This document shows positions 38,276 through 48,064 of a DNA stretch of 64,000 nt, piece by piece. Numbering within the stretch: the stretch's first letter is position 1; every line of letters begins with the position of its first letter. The position numbers and the translations under genes were made by a program. Source of the DNA: Rhodopseudomonas palustris (GTDB lineage: Bacteria; Pseudomonadota; Alphaproteobacteria; Rhizobiales; Xanthobacteraceae); NCBI RefSeq assembly GCF_007005445.1, contig NZ_CP041387.1, positions 2,542,001-2,606,000 on the forward strand, written 5' to 3'. The notes below the pieces were generated by a model, which worked only from the letters and a program-made list of their open reading frames with translations, was not told the DNA's origin and did not search any database.

Positions 38276-38304
38276 TGTTTAGCGAGTCTTAATGCGCTTG
38301 CCAA
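38276..38304 (-). promoter_or_regulatory. Candidate sigma-70 promoter of rplJL-rpoBC
   Basis: On the minus strand TTGGCA is followed after exactly 17 bases by TAAACA. It is directed at rplJ and lies in the gap after the dehydrogenase gene, so the stalk and polymerase genes appear to be transcribed apart from rplKA. Confidence 0.5.
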
Positions 38305-38532
38305 GAGCAAACTTGGCCAATCGGCACGATTTTGGCATAGCGGGTCCGCCCAACCTTGGACCGCCCTGGCAGCTATTGAGTGAATCCTGCCGGATCGGGC
38401 CACGCGACGCAAGCGGCCCACGCACGCCAGACCGGTGCCAAGGCGCGCTCGCCAGCAGGGACCGGCCACAGCTCACCTTTCACCAGACGATGCAGCATTG
38501 CGCTTATGTCGATGTCGGCGCTGCGGTTTCGG

Positions 38533-39492
38533 TCAGCCCTGTGGGGCCTCGACCGGATATGGCAGCGGCCTCCCCTCGAAATACGCGGCCAGATTGGCGA
38601 TCACGCAATCCTGCATGGCGACGTGCGCCTCCTGGGTATGCCCGCCGATATGCGGCGTCAGCACCACGTTGGGAAACTCGGCCAGCGCATCCGGCGCGTA
38701 AGGCTCCTGCGCGTAGACGTCGAGGCCGGCGCCCGCGATGGTACCGCCGGCAAGCGCGGCGATCAGCGCCGGCTGATCGATCACCGAGCCGCGCGAGATG
38801 TTGACCAGAATACCATCCGAGCCCAGCCGCTTCAGCATCCCCGCATCGATGATGTTCTCGGTGTCGGGACCGGCGCGGACGGCGACCAGCAGCACGTCGC
38901 ACCAGTCGACCAATTCACCGAGGTCGCCGATATAGCGATACGGCACGTCGTGCCGGCTGCGGCTATGATAGGCGACCTCGGTCTCGAAACCGGCGACCCG
39001 CGCGGCGATCTTGCGGCCGATTTCGCCGATGCCATAGACCCCGACCTTGGCGCCGGTCAGTCCACGCGGCGGCTTCAGCATCGGCGACGGCCTGGCGCCG
39101 GACCAGCCCCCGGCCCGGACGTAAGCGTCGGCCGGCAGCACCCTCCGCATCAGGGCGAGCAGCAGCGCCAGCGCCAGATCCGCGACCGCCGAGGCGTTCG
39201 CGGCCGGGCTGTTGCCGACCACGATACCGCGCTCAGCCGCGGCTTTCAGATCGACCCCGTCATAGCCGGTGCCGTAGCAGACCACCGCGCCGAGCGCCGG
39301 GAGGATGTCGAAGGTTTCACGGCCGAGCGGCTGGCCGCCCATCGTCAGCAGCGCGCGGACATCCGCAAGCTCGGCGGCGCCGAACACCTGATCGGCTGGC
39401 TTGCCCGCGGTCTCCAGCAGCTCGAAGCGCTCGGCGAACCGTCCCAGCATCGACCTGCCGAACCGTGACGTCACCAGAACCTTGTCGGCCAT
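38533..39492 (-). CDS. D-2-hydroxyacid dehydrogenase family protein
   Basis: The 319-residue cytoplasmic enzyme belongs to the NAD(P)-dependent 2-hydroxyacid dehydrogenases (glyoxylate/hydroxypyruvate reductase-like). The Rossmann motif GIGEIG is in VGVYGIGEIGRKIAARV. Catalytic Arg (NISRGSVID), Glu (YAQEPYAPD) and His (TPHIGGHT) are all present. Start at 39492 (MADKVLVTSR) is preferred; the frame opens 15 codons earlier through the terminator tail. It lies between rplA and rplJ, where most bacteria have no gene, on the same strand but separated by a terminator upstream and a promoter downstream. Confidence 0.88.
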   Translation of the reverse strand: MADKVLVTSRFGRSMLGRFAERFELLETAGKPADQVFGAAELADVRALLTMGGQPLGRETFDILPALGAVVCYGTGYDGVDLKAAAERGIVVGNSPAANASAVADLALALLLALMRRVLPADAYVRAGGWSGARPSPMLKPPRGLTGAKVGVYGIGEIGRKIAARVAGFETEVAYHSRSRHDVPYRYIGDLGELVDWCDVLLVAVRAGPDTENIIDAGMLKRLGSDGILVNISRGSVIDQPALIAALAGGTIAGAGLDVYAQEPYAPDALAEFPNVVLTPHIGGHTQEAHVAMQDCVIANLAAYFEGRPLPYPVEAPQG

Positions 39493-39535
39493 TGCAGCCC
39501 CTCCCGATTGTTTGTTGTTGTTCTTGCGAGCAAAC

Positions 39536-39571
39536 AAAAAGGGCGAACGGGTTGCCCCGTCCGCCCTTTTT
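39536..39571 (-). terminator. Rho-independent terminator of secE-nusG-rplKA
   Basis: On the minus strand GGGCGGACGGG pairs with CCCGTTCGCCC (one G-U) around GCAA, followed by TTTTTGTTTG. An A-tract precedes the stem, so it could also stop transcription from the other strand. It begins 29 bases after the rplA stop. Confidence 0.9.
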
Positions 39572-39599
39572 CAAATCGCGATTCGTCCGGGCAACGGAC

Positions 39600-40289
39600 T
39601 TAGTGGACGGTGCCCGGCTCGACCTTCACGCCCGGGCCCATCGTCGAGGACACCGCAACGCGCTGAATGTAGGTGCCCTTGGCGCCGCTCGGCTTGGCCT
39701 TGTTGACCGCGTCCGCGAGCGCCTTGATGTTCTCCACCAGCTTGTCGGCGTCGAACGAGGCCTTGCCGACGCCGGCCTGGATGATGCCGGCCTTCTCGAC
39801 GCGGAACTCGACCGAACCGCCCTTGGCGCCCTTGACCGCGCCGGCGACGTCCATGGTCACCGTGCCGATCTTCGGGTTCGGCATCATGCCGCGCGGGCCG
39901 AGCACCTTACCGAGGCGGCCGACCAGCGGCATCATGTCCGGGGTGGCGATACAGCGGTCGAAGTTGATGTTGCCGGCCTGCACCTGCTCCACCAGATCCT
40001 CCGCGCCGACGACGTCGGCACCCGCGGCCTTGGCCTCGTCCGCCTTGGCGCCGCGCGCGAACACGCCGACGCGCACAGTGCGGCCGGTGCCGTTCGGCAG
40101 CATGACCACGCCGCGGACCATCTGGTCGGCGTGGCGGGGATCGACGCCGAGGTTGATCGCGACCTCGATGGTCTCGTCGAACTTCGAGATCGCGCGCTCC
40201 TTGATCAGCTTCACCGCCTCGTCGAGCGGATACAGCTTGGTGCGGTCGATGCCTTCGCGGATCTTCTTCAGACGCTTACCGATTGCCAT
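39600..40289 (-). CDS. rplA: 50S ribosomal protein L1
   Basis: L1 forms the mobile stalk that guides deacylated tRNA out of the E site, and in other bacteria represses the L11 operon. The 229-residue product starts [20 protein letters not shown] and contains [20 protein letters not shown] and the signature [15 protein letters not shown]. It is 6 bases downstream of rplK and is followed by a strong terminator. Confidence 0.98.
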   Translation of the reverse strand: MAIGKRLKKIREGIDRTKLYPLDEAVKLIKERAISKFDETIEVAINLGVDPRHADQMVRGVVMLPNGTGRTVRVGVFARGAKADEAKAAGADVVGAEDLVEQVQAGNINFDRCIATPDMMPLVGRLGKVLGPRGMMPNPKIGTVTMDVAGAVKGAKGGSVEFRVEKAGIIQAGVGKASFDADKLVENIKALADAVNKAKPSGAKGTYIQRVAVSSTMGPGVKVEPGTVH

Positions 40290-40295
40290 GATCCG

Positions 40296-40724
40296 TTACC
40301 CCTCGACCTGCAGGCCCATCGAGCGGGCGGAGCCCTCGACCATGCGCATGGCCGACTCGACGGTGTCGCAATTGAGATCCTTCATCTTCTTCTCGGCGAT
40401 CTCACGCACCTGGGCGGAGGTCACCTTGCCGGCGACATCGCGGCCCGGCGCCTTGGAGCCGGACTGGATCTTGGCCGCCTGCTTGAGGAAGTAGGACATC
40501 GGCGGGGTCTTCATCTCGAAGGTGAACGACCGATCGGCGTAGATCGTGATCACCACCGGAATCGGCGTGTTCTTCTCTTCCTTCTGGGTCTGCGCGTTGA
40601 ACGCCTTGCAGAACTCCATGATGTTGAGGCCGCGCTGACCAAGCGCGGGACCGATCGGAGGCGACGGGTTCGCCGCTCCGGCCGGCACCTGCAACTTCAG
40701 GTATCCGGTCACTTTCTTTGCCAT
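40296..40724 (-). CDS. rplK: 50S ribosomal protein L11
   Basis: L11 forms part of the GTPase-associated centre and is needed for the stringent response. The 142-residue product contains [36 protein letters not shown] and the C-terminal [19 protein letters not shown]. The N-terminal Lys-rich start and conserved lysines fit a PrmA substrate. It is 216 bases downstream of nusG; that gap holds a palindromic repeat. Confidence 0.98.
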   Translation of the reverse strand: MAKKVTGYLKLQVPAGAANPSPPIGPALGQRGLNIMEFCKAFNAQTQKEEKNTPIPVVITIYADRSFTFEMKTPPMSYFLKQAAKIQSGSKAPGRDVAGKVTSAQVREIAEKKMKDLNCDTVESAMRMVEGSARSMGLQVEG

Positions 40725-40837
40725 ACCAACTCTCCTGTTGCCGGCGAACCGGCGGTTTCAGGTTTCGTGGTGGGGCTCTAGCGGACGACTGGCGATCGTC
40801 CGAAGCCTCCCACGCTTCGCGGAAATTACTTTCCGCA

Positions 40838-40930
40838 CGTCATGGCCGGGCTCGTCCCGGCCATCCACGTCTTCTCACCACCGCCACGCCTACAAAACGT
40901 GGATGGCCGGGACAAGCCCGGCCATGACGG
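40838..40930. repeat. Palindromic intergenic repeat between nusG and rplK
   Basis: The arms CGTCATGGCCGGGCTCGTC and its near-complement GACAAGCCCGGCCATGACG enclose a second nested pair (CCGGCCATCCACGT and ACGTGGATGGCCGG) around a loop of about 27 bases. The whole would form a long hairpin in the nusG-rplK transcript. Elements ending in GTCATGGCCGGG are common in Bradyrhizobiaceae. Confidence 0.8.
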
Positions 40931-40940
40931 GGTGTTTCGG

Positions 40941-41471
40941 TCAAACCTTCTCGACCTGACCGAATTCCAGTTCGACCGGCGTCGCGCGGCCGAAGATCGA
41001 CACCGCGACCTTGACGCGCGAACGCGCCTCGTCGATTTCCTCGACCACGCCGGAGAACGACGCGAACGGGCCGTCGGCGACGCGGACGTTCTCGCCGATC
41101 TCGAACGACACCGACGCCTTCGGGCGCTCCACGCCTTCCTGCACCTGGTGCAGAATGCGCATCGCCTCGGACTCCGAGATCGGCATCGGCTTGTTCTCGG
41201 CGCCGAGGAAGCCGGTGACCTTCGGGGTGTTCTTGATCAGGTGGAAGGCTTCGTCGGTCAGATTCATCTTCACCAGCACGTAGCCCGGGAAGAACTTGCG
41301 CTCGGCGTCGACCTTGCGGCCGCGGCGCACCTCTGTGACCTTCTCGGTCGGCACCAGCACCTGCTCGAACAGATCTTCCAGGCCACGCTGCTTGGCCTGC
41401 TCGCGAATCGATTCCGCGACCTTCTTCTCGAAGTTCGAATAGGCGTGGACGATGTACCAGCGCATGCTCAT
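40941..41471 (-). CDS. nusG: Transcription termination/antitermination factor NusG
   Basis: NusG binds RNA polymerase, raises processivity and links it to Rho and to ribosomal S10. The 176-residue product starts MSMRWYIVHAYSNFEKKVAE; a second ATG two codons later is an alternative. The NGN domain covers about residues 3-110 with FFPGYVLVKM. The KOW domain covers about 126-175 with IGENVRVADGPFASFSGVVE. It lies 17 bases after secE. Confidence 0.97.
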   Translation of the reverse strand: MSMRWYIVHAYSNFEKKVAESIREQAKQRGLEDLFEQVLVPTEKVTEVRRGRKVDAERKFFPGYVLVKMNLTDEAFHLIKNTPKVTGFLGAENKPMPISESEAMRILHQVQEGVERPKASVSFEIGENVRVADGPFASFSGVVEEIDEARSRVKVAVSIFGRATPVELEFGQVEKV

Positions 41472-41488
41472 AAGATTCGGGCCTGCCG

Positions 41489-41677
41489 TTAGACGCCGAG
41501 CACCAGGCGGATCAGCAAGCTGATCACCTGGTCGGCGGCGAAGAAGAAGATCGAGGCCAGCGCCACCATCACGAACACCATGATCGTGGTGATCGAGGTC
41601 TCGCGGCGGGTCGGCCACGTCACCTTGGCGGTCTCGCTCCGCACTTCCTGCAGGAATTTGAACGGGCTGAAGGCCAT
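41489..41677 (-). CDS. secE: Preprotein translocase subunit SecE
   Basis: SecE stabilises SecY in the inner-membrane translocon. The 62-residue product is of the short single-helix type. It has the amphipathic FKFLQEVRSETAKVTWPTRR with the KVTWPTRRE signature, then one transmembrane helix (TIMVFVMVALASIFFFAADQ). It heads the secE-nusG-rplKA run; the usual neighbour tRNA-Trp is about 4.5 kb away here. Confidence 0.97.
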   Translation of the reverse strand: MAFSPFKFLQEVRSETAKVTWPTRRETSITTIMVFVMVALASIFFFAADQVISLLIRLVLGV

Positions 41678-41851
41678 GGCGTGATCCGGGTCAGTGTCGA
41701 TGTCGGTTTCAGAAACTCAGACAGCCCTGTTGCGCCCAACCTCCGCCAAGGAACCCCTCAGCTTCAGGATGAGCCGCCAACCGGGCCCTGTTTTTCGGGA
41801 AAATCAAGCCGCGCCGGAAATCCGTCAAAGCGGGCCGGCAGCGAGTAAAGC

Positions 41852-41880
41852 TGTCTACTGCGCCACATCCACAAGGTCAA
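41852..41880 (-). promoter_or_regulatory. Candidate sigma-70 promoter of secE-nusG-rplKA
   Basis: On the minus strand TTGACC is followed after 17 bases by TAGACA, about 175 bases upstream of secE. It would serve the secE-nusG-rplK-rplA unit, which ends at the terminator at 39536-39571. Confidence 0.5.
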
Positions 41881-42396
41881 GATGCGGCCCGGCCAAGGTT
41901 CCGGCGCCGCCCGGCGGGCGGCTGCGGCGGCTCGCCGCGCGCCTCCTGAACCGCACCAGATCAATACCTAAATACCACATCAGCCAATGGAACCGGAGCA
42001 AACCGGCACGGCCGCCAGCCAAGGCTCGCGCCTGAAAGCGGCAAGGCAATCGGCGATGCCTCCGGAAGCAGCAGGGTCCAATTTTTCGTCCCATCGGCAG
42101 GAAGGGTCTGCTCGCGCCCCATCGAACCGACCCCGGTATCGGCGACGCCGGTCGGCGCGCTTGCGGCCTCGTCACCACTGTGAGGCTGCCGCGAGCGCAT
42201 CGCGTGACCGGGCCTGCCGATCGTGGCAACGCGACGCAGCGACAAACAGATGATTAGTATCGATGCGGCATCCCCCCACCGCGATCACGCCGACGATTTC
42301 GGAACGATTCAAACAACACCATCCTGACGAGCGCATCGCGCAGCATTCGCGCGCAAACTTGTATCATCCAAGTCACATCGTCAAACGCAATCGCGA

Positions 42397-42413
42397 ATTG
42401 GATCCGTTCTAAT
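42397..42413 (+). promoter_or_regulatory. Possible iron-control element upstream of the TonB receptor gene
   Basis: ATTGGATCCGTTCTAAT is a 17-base imperfect inverted repeat. Its right half differs by one base from the right half of the rhizobial iron control element (TTTAGAA, three bases, TTCTAAA) bound by Irr; the left half matches four of seven. It lies about 90 bases before the receptor start. The match is weak. Confidence 0.25.
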
Positions 42414-42501
42414 CGCAGCTATCTTGCGATCGCGATCGTTTTCGTAGACCGCACTCGTCGGAAACAAGCTCGTTGATGGTTTTCTGGGAGGGGCGAAGGA
42501 A

Positions 42502-44784
42502 GTGATAATCGACAATCTTGCTCGCGTGGCGTGCCTTGGTGCTGTGAGCCATCTTACTTTGTGTCTGGCGATCGATTTCGTCACACCGGCGCATGCGCAG
42601 TCGACGCTACCCGCGATCAGCGTCGAAGCGCCGACCCGTCAAAGCAAGCCCAGCGTTTCCCCGCCCCGCCGAGCATCGGCCACGCGCGCCGCGCCCCGCC
42701 GTGCGGCCGCGCCGTTGCAGCCGGTTGCTCCCGTCCCCTATGTCGTGCCCGGCCGCGGCACCGTCGGTGCGCTGACGCCGTCTTATGTCGGCGGTCAGGT
42801 CGCGAATGGCGGTCAGGTCGGTCTGCTCGGCAATCGCGGCGTGCTCGATACGCCGTTCAACCAGACCACCTACACGCGCGAGCTCATCGAGAACACGCAG
42901 GCACGTACGCTGGCGGACGTCCTGGTCAACGATCCCGCCGTCGCCTCGGCGCTGCCGCGCAGTATCGGCCGCGAGCAGCCGGTGATCCGTGGCTTCCTGC
43001 TCGGCAACACGGCGGTCGGCATCAACGGCTATTTCGGCCTGATGGGTAACAACAACTTCAACCTGATCGATGCGGTCGAACGCGTCGAAGTGATCAAAGG
43101 CCTCAGCGGCCTGCTCAACGGTCAGTCGCCGGACGATTCGATCGGCGGCGCGATCAATTACGTGATGAAGCGCGCCCGCAACGAGCCGATCGCCGAGGTG
43201 ACGACGTCGTTCGCCTCGCGCGGACAAGGCGGCGTGCATCTCGACGTCGGCCAGCGCTACGGCGAACACAAGGAATTCGGCATCCGCTACAACGGCAGCT
43301 ATCGCGACGGCAACACCGAGGTGGACAATCAGAGCCTGCGCGATCAGAGCCACGCCCTGGCGCTGGATTATCGCGGCGAGCGCGTGCGGGTCTCCGCCGA
43401 CGTGCTCTACAACGATTTCCGCGGCAACGGCCTCAGCGGCCGCAACACCTTGAGCCCGAGCCTGACTGCGGTGCCGACGCCGCCTTCCCCGACCAATTTC
43501 TGGATTCCGACCTGGACCGGCATCAAGGGCACCAACACTGCGGCGCTGTTCCAGGCCGAAGTCGACGTCACCGACTGGCTGACGATCTATGGCGGCGGCG
43601 GCTTCTTCGAAAATTCCATCACCTCGACGATCTCCAACCCGACCATCGTCAATGCCCTCGGCGACACCACGTCGACGCCGTTCGTCAATCGGCAGAACCG
43701 CCACAACCACACCGAACAGGCAGGCTTCCGGGCCACGGTCGAGACTGGTCCGGTGCTGCATGAAGTCAACTTCAACACCACGCTGTGGAGTGGCCAGCTC
43801 GACGCCTCGCAGAGCGTCGGCATGCGGGTGACCTCCAATATCTACAATCCGGCTCCCATCCCCTTCCAGACGATTCCGCAACTCGACGTCGTCAAGGCCA
43901 ACGTCAGTTCGCTGAACAGCTATGGCATCGCCGACACGATGTCGGTGCTGAACAAGCGCATCCAGTTCACGATGGGCATCCGCCGGCAGGAAGCCGCGTC
44001 GGACGCGTTCAATACGATCACGGGGGCTCCGACCTCGAGCTACAGCGCCGGCACATGGTCGCCGGCCTATATGCTCGTGATCAAGCCGCTGGAGAACGTC
44101 TCGGTCTACGCCAACTACATCGAAGGCCTGATGATGGGCACGATCGTGGACGCCGGCTTCCAGAACCAGGGTCAGGTGTTCCCGCCGTACAAATCGGTCC
44201 AGCACGAGATGGGCGTGAAGGTCGATTGGGGCCGCTTCACCACCACCGTCGCCGCTTACGACATCTCGCAGCCGGCACAGATCAGCATTCCGAACTCGCC
44301 GCTGCCGATCTTCTCGATCGACGGCGAGAACCGCAATCGCGGCGTCGAGATCAACACTTTCGGCGAGCTCACGCCCGGCTGGCGCTTGCTTGGCGGCGCG
44401 TCGTTCATGGATGCCCGTCAGGCCAAAACCCAGAACGGCATCAACGACGGCAAGCGCTCGCTCGGCATTCCGCAGGTGCAGGTCAGCCTCGGCACCGAGT
44501 GGGACGCGCCGTTCGCCGATGGCCTGACGCTGACAGGCCGCGCGCTCCACTTTGGTGAAGCCTATGCCGACGCCGCCAACCGCTTCCTGGTGCCGTCCTG
44601 GACGCGGTTCGATCTCGGTGCGCGTTACACCTTCGCCTCGCCCTGGAACGGCAAGCCGATCACGCTGCGCTTCGCCGTCGAGAACGTCGGCAACAGCAGT
44701 TACTGGGCGACCAGTCTTTCGGACCGCCAGATCTATCTCGGCGCGCCACGCACCTATCTGGCTTCGACCACCTTCCGGTTCTAA
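42502..44784 (+). CDS. TonB-dependent siderophore-type outer-membrane receptor
   Basis: The 760-residue product imports a ligand, probably a ferric siderophore, across the outer membrane with energy from TonB-ExbB-ExbD. It has a signal peptide ending near AHAQ (residue 33), a TonB-box-like TLPAISVEAP at 35-44, a Pro/Arg-rich linker, a plug domain (QTTYTRELIENTQARTLADV, PVIRGFLLGNTAVGING, VERVEVIKGLSGLLNG) and a barrel that ends in phenylalanine (LASTTFRF). The GTG start at 42502 follows AAGGA. The next gene, 18 bases downstream, is a PepSY membrane protein, supporting an iron-uptake role. The ligand is unknown. Confidence 0.92.
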   Translation: MIIDNLARVACLGAVSHLTLCLAIDFVTPAHAQSTLPAISVEAPTRQSKPSVSPPRRASATRAAPRRAAAPLQPVAPVPYVVPGRGTVGALTPSYVGGQVANGGQVGLLGNRGVLDTPFNQTTYTRELIENTQARTLADVLVNDPAVASALPRSIGREQPVIRGFLLGNTAVGINGYFGLMGNNNFNLIDAVERVEVIKGLSGLLNGQSPDDSIGGAINYVMKRARNEPIAEVTTSFASRGQGGVHLDVGQRYGEHKEFGIRYNGSYRDGNTEVDNQSLRDQSHALALDYRGERVRVSADVLYNDFRGNGLSGRNTLSPSLTAVPTPPSPTNFWIPTWTGIKGTNTAALFQAEVDVTDWLTIYGGGGFFENSITSTISNPTIVNALGDTTSTPFVNRQNRHNHTEQAGFRATVETGPVLHEVNFNTTLWSGQLDASQSVGMRVTSNIYNPAPIPFQTIPQLDVVKANVSSLNSYGIADTMSVLNKRIQFTMGIRRQEAASDAFNTITGAPTSSYSAGTWSPAYMLVIKPLENVSVYANYIEGLMMGTIVDAGFQNQGQVFPPYKSVQHEMGVKVDWGRFTTTVAAYDISQPAQISIPNSPLPIFSIDGENRNRGVEINTFGELTPGWRLLGGASFMDARQAKTQNGINDGKRSLGIPQVQVSLGTEWDAPFADGLTLTGRALHFGEAYADAANRFLVPSWTRFDLGARYTFASPWNGKPITLRFAVENVGNSSYWATSLSDRQIYLGAPRTYLASTTFRF

Positions 44785-44802
44785 GCCAGAAAGCCGACGA
44801 CG

Positions 44803-46122
44803 ATGGGCAATAGTACGCAGAGCCGGACGGAGCCCACGCCCGGCCTGCGCGCAGGCCGCGGCATGGTCCGCATGATTTCATTCTCCGTCTTCATCCACAA
44901 ATGGACCGGCCTGCTGGCGGCGGCGTTCCTGATCGTCGCCGGCGTGACCGGGAGCCTTCTGGCGTTCGAGAAGGAGCTCGAGGCGCTCGTCAATCCCGGG
45001 CAATATGTCGTGCAGCCGCGGCTGGACGAACAGGGCCGGCCCGCCGCGATGCTCGATCCGTTCGAGCTGCATGCACGGGCCGTCGCAGCGCTGCCGGGTT
45101 ATCAGGTCACCGGATTCCCGTTTCTGCGGACACCGGATCGTTCGGTCCCGTTCAATCTGACGCGCGGCGATCCGAAACAGCCCGATGCGGATCAGGCCTT
45201 CCTCGATCCGTATGACGGGCGTCTGCTCGGCGTGCGCAAATACGGTGCCACGCCGTTCGATCGCACCACGCTGATCGGCTTCATTTACAAGCTGCACTAT
45301 GCGCTGGCGCTGCCGGCACCCTACGGCCAATGGTTGTTCGGCCTCGTCGCCCTGGTCTGGACGGTGAATTGTCTGGTCGGCATCGTCTCGACCTTCCCGC
45401 GGATCCCACCGTTCTGGAAGCGCTGGTTGCCGGCCTGGCTGATCAAGCACACGGGCAGCACCTATCGGCTGCATTACGACGTCCACCGCGCTTCCGGCCT
45501 GTGGCTGTGGGCGGTGCTGTTCCTGTTCGCGTGGTCGAGCGTGATGCTCAATCTACGGCAGGAGATCTATACGCCGGTGATGTCGACCTTCCTCGAGTTC
45601 AGCGCGACGCCGGAGCCGCGCAAGGCGGACACCAGCAAGCCGCTGCTCGGCTGGCCGCAGGCCTACGACATCGCCTCCCGCGCGATGGACGAGCTGGCGG
45701 CGCAGCACGGCTTTACCGTCAATTTCCGCAGCCATCTGTTCTACAATCGCCGCTTCGACGCTTTCATCTACTATGCCAATACGTCGCGGGACGTGCAGAG
45801 CGACCGCGGTCAGACCGGCGTGTTCATCGACGCCCGCAGTGGCGCCCTGCTCGGCTCGCGGATGCCGACCGGCGCCTATTCCGGCGACACCGTCAGCCGC
45901 TGGCTGCAATCGCTGCATATGGCCAAAGTGTTCGGCCTGCCATTTCGTATCTTCGTCGCGTTCGTAGGCTTGGCGCTGGCGATCAGCGCCTATACCGGGC
46001 TCTACGTCTGGTGGAAAAAGCGCAAGGCGCGCTTGGCCCGCGACGACAAGCTCCGCATCAAGGCGAAGGCGCTGGCTGCTCAGCCTGCCCCGCACCCGCA
46101 TCAGGCACACCGGCCGCTGTGA
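44803..46122 (+). CDS. PepSY-associated membrane protein, probable siderophore-iron reductase
   Basis: The 439-residue inner-membrane product has about four transmembrane segments and the PepSY-TM layout: FIHKWTGLLAAAFLIVAGVT at the N-terminus, IYKLHYALAL, RLHYDVHRASGLWLWAVLFL, and a last LHMAKVFGLPFRIFVAFVGL before a basic tail. The repeated membrane histidines could bind heme, as in ferric-siderophore reductases of this family; that function is inferred from family and neighbour. It is 18 bases after the receptor gene and surely co-transcribed. Start at 44803 is the first ATG; an alternative is 44863 or 44872. Confidence 0.88.
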   Translation: MGNSTQSRTEPTPGLRAGRGMVRMISFSVFIHKWTGLLAAAFLIVAGVTGSLLAFEKELEALVNPGQYVVQPRLDEQGRPAAMLDPFELHARAVAALPGYQVTGFPFLRTPDRSVPFNLTRGDPKQPDADQAFLDPYDGRLLGVRKYGATPFDRTTLIGFIYKLHYALALPAPYGQWLFGLVALVWTVNCLVGIVSTFPRIPPFWKRWLPAWLIKHTGSTYRLHYDVHRASGLWLWAVLFLFAWSSVMLNLRQEIYTPVMSTFLEFSATPEPRKADTSKPLLGWPQAYDIASRAMDELAAQHGFTVNFRSHLFYNRRFDAFIYYANTSRDVQSDRGQTGVFIDARSGALLGSRMPTGAYSGDTVSRWLQSLHMAKVFGLPFRIFVAFVGLALAISAYTGLYVWWKKRKARLARDDKLRIKAKALAAQPAPHPHQAHRPL

Positions 46123-46197
46123 GAGCAGCCGGAACCGCCCGCCGAAGAGCTTATGCAGGCTCAATTTTTCTGTTGAATCAGATGCTTAGCGAATGGC

Positions 46198-46273
46198 TGG
46201 CAGGAGTGGCAGGGCTCGAACCTGCGACCCCCGGTTTTGGAGACCGGTGCTCTACCAATTGAGCTACACTCCT
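46198..46273 (-). tRNA. tRNA-Trp (anticodon CCA)
   Basis: The 76-base gene on the minus strand reads AGGAGTGTAGCTCAATTGGT at the 5' end, with D arm, an anticodon stem around CTCCAAA (anticodon CCA), T arm GCAGGTTCGAGCCCTGC, a 3' acceptor CACTCCT, discriminator G and an encoded CCA. The 7-bp acceptor AGGAGTG/CACTCCT pairs fully. It usually sits between tuf and secE; here it follows tuf copy 2 and a small gene, while secE lies beyond the iron-uptake genes. Confidence 0.98.
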
Positions 46274-46355
46274 ACGTCGGCGTTGCCACCGAACGGGCCG
46301 TTTGAAGCACAGGCGATGCCCTGCTGGCAAGTGGGATACGCGGTTAGGCTTTGGT

Positions 46356-46670
46356 CTATTCGACAGGTTCCACAGGCGCGACGTCCGGACCGGTTCCGGA
46401 CTTGCGATAAGGTCGGGGCGCCAGCGCGCAATCCCGGTTGGCGCCCGTCCCCGGCGCATTCTCGAACACGCAGCGAGTCGGCGGCGCGCCGCACACCCGG
46501 TCGAGCTCGCGAAAGCCGACACAGTGCCCGTCCGGCGCCCGATAGCCGGTGCCGCCCTTGCAGCCGCACCCCTTGCAGGCCGGCCGCTCCGGACAGCCCG
46601 CGAATGCCGGCGCGATCCCTGCAAAAAGAACGGCCGCGAGCACGATAAAGCGCGCTCGCGGCCCTCGCAT
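46356..46670 (-). CDS. Small cysteine-rich exported protein
   Basis: The 104-residue product has a Sec signal peptide (MRGPRARFIVLAAVLFAGIA, cleavage near AFAG) and a mature part with eight cysteines: CPERPACKGCGCKGG, then HCVGF, RVCGAPPTRCVF and DCAL, ending in a Pro/Val/Glu tail. I do not know its function; the spacing suggests four disulfides or a metal site in the periplasm. Related proteins with the CKGCGCKGG word seem common in Rhizobiales (from memory). It begins 17 bases past the tuf stop and may be co-transcribed with tuf and tRNA-Trp. Confidence 0.75.
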   Translation of the reverse strand: MRGPRARFIVLAAVLFAGIAPAFAGCPERPACKGCGCKGGTGYRAPDGHCVGFRELDRVCGAPPTRCVFENAPGTGANRDCALAPRPYRKSGTGPDVAPVEPVE

Positions 46671-46687
46671 TGCGCAAGCGATGATCG

Positions 46688-47878
<1,191 letters not shown>

Positions 47879-47927
47879 CGTTCTCCATCCTTGTCGGCGC
47901 CAGCCCGGAAGGCGGCGAAACCGCGGC

Positions 47928-47956
47928 TGGTTACTGCGGAAAAGCACCCTGTTCAA
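47928..47956 (-). promoter_or_regulatory. Candidate sigma-70 promoter of tuf copy 2
   Basis: On the minus strand TTGAAC is followed after exactly 17 bases by TAACCA, ending 50 bases before the tuf start. It lies in the short gap between tuf and the divergent serine hydrolase gene. Confidence 0.5.
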
Positions 47957-48064
47957 GCCGGATTTTATGGGTCAATCTGGCGCGGAACGCCCCCGCAGGC
48001 CCCGGATGACATGCGTGTGAACACCGGCGCCCGACCACAACAAAAAACAGCACCGGGAAACGCC

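Larger units (their letters stand above)
41678..42501. other. Long intergenic region between secE and the TonB receptor gene
   Basis: This 824-base region separates divergent genes. Open frames cross it on both strands, but none has a recognisable product or good start. I can support a secE promoter at 41852-41880 and a weak iron-control-like motif at 42397-42413. The part from about 42240 to 42500 is noticeably richer in A/T than the flanking DNA. Confidence 0.5.

Noticed and set aside
42036..46273. Integrated element with attachment sites at tRNA-Trp
   Set aside because: I found no integrase gene and no copy of the tRNA 3' end at the far side of the iron-uptake genes, so I report only the unusual position.
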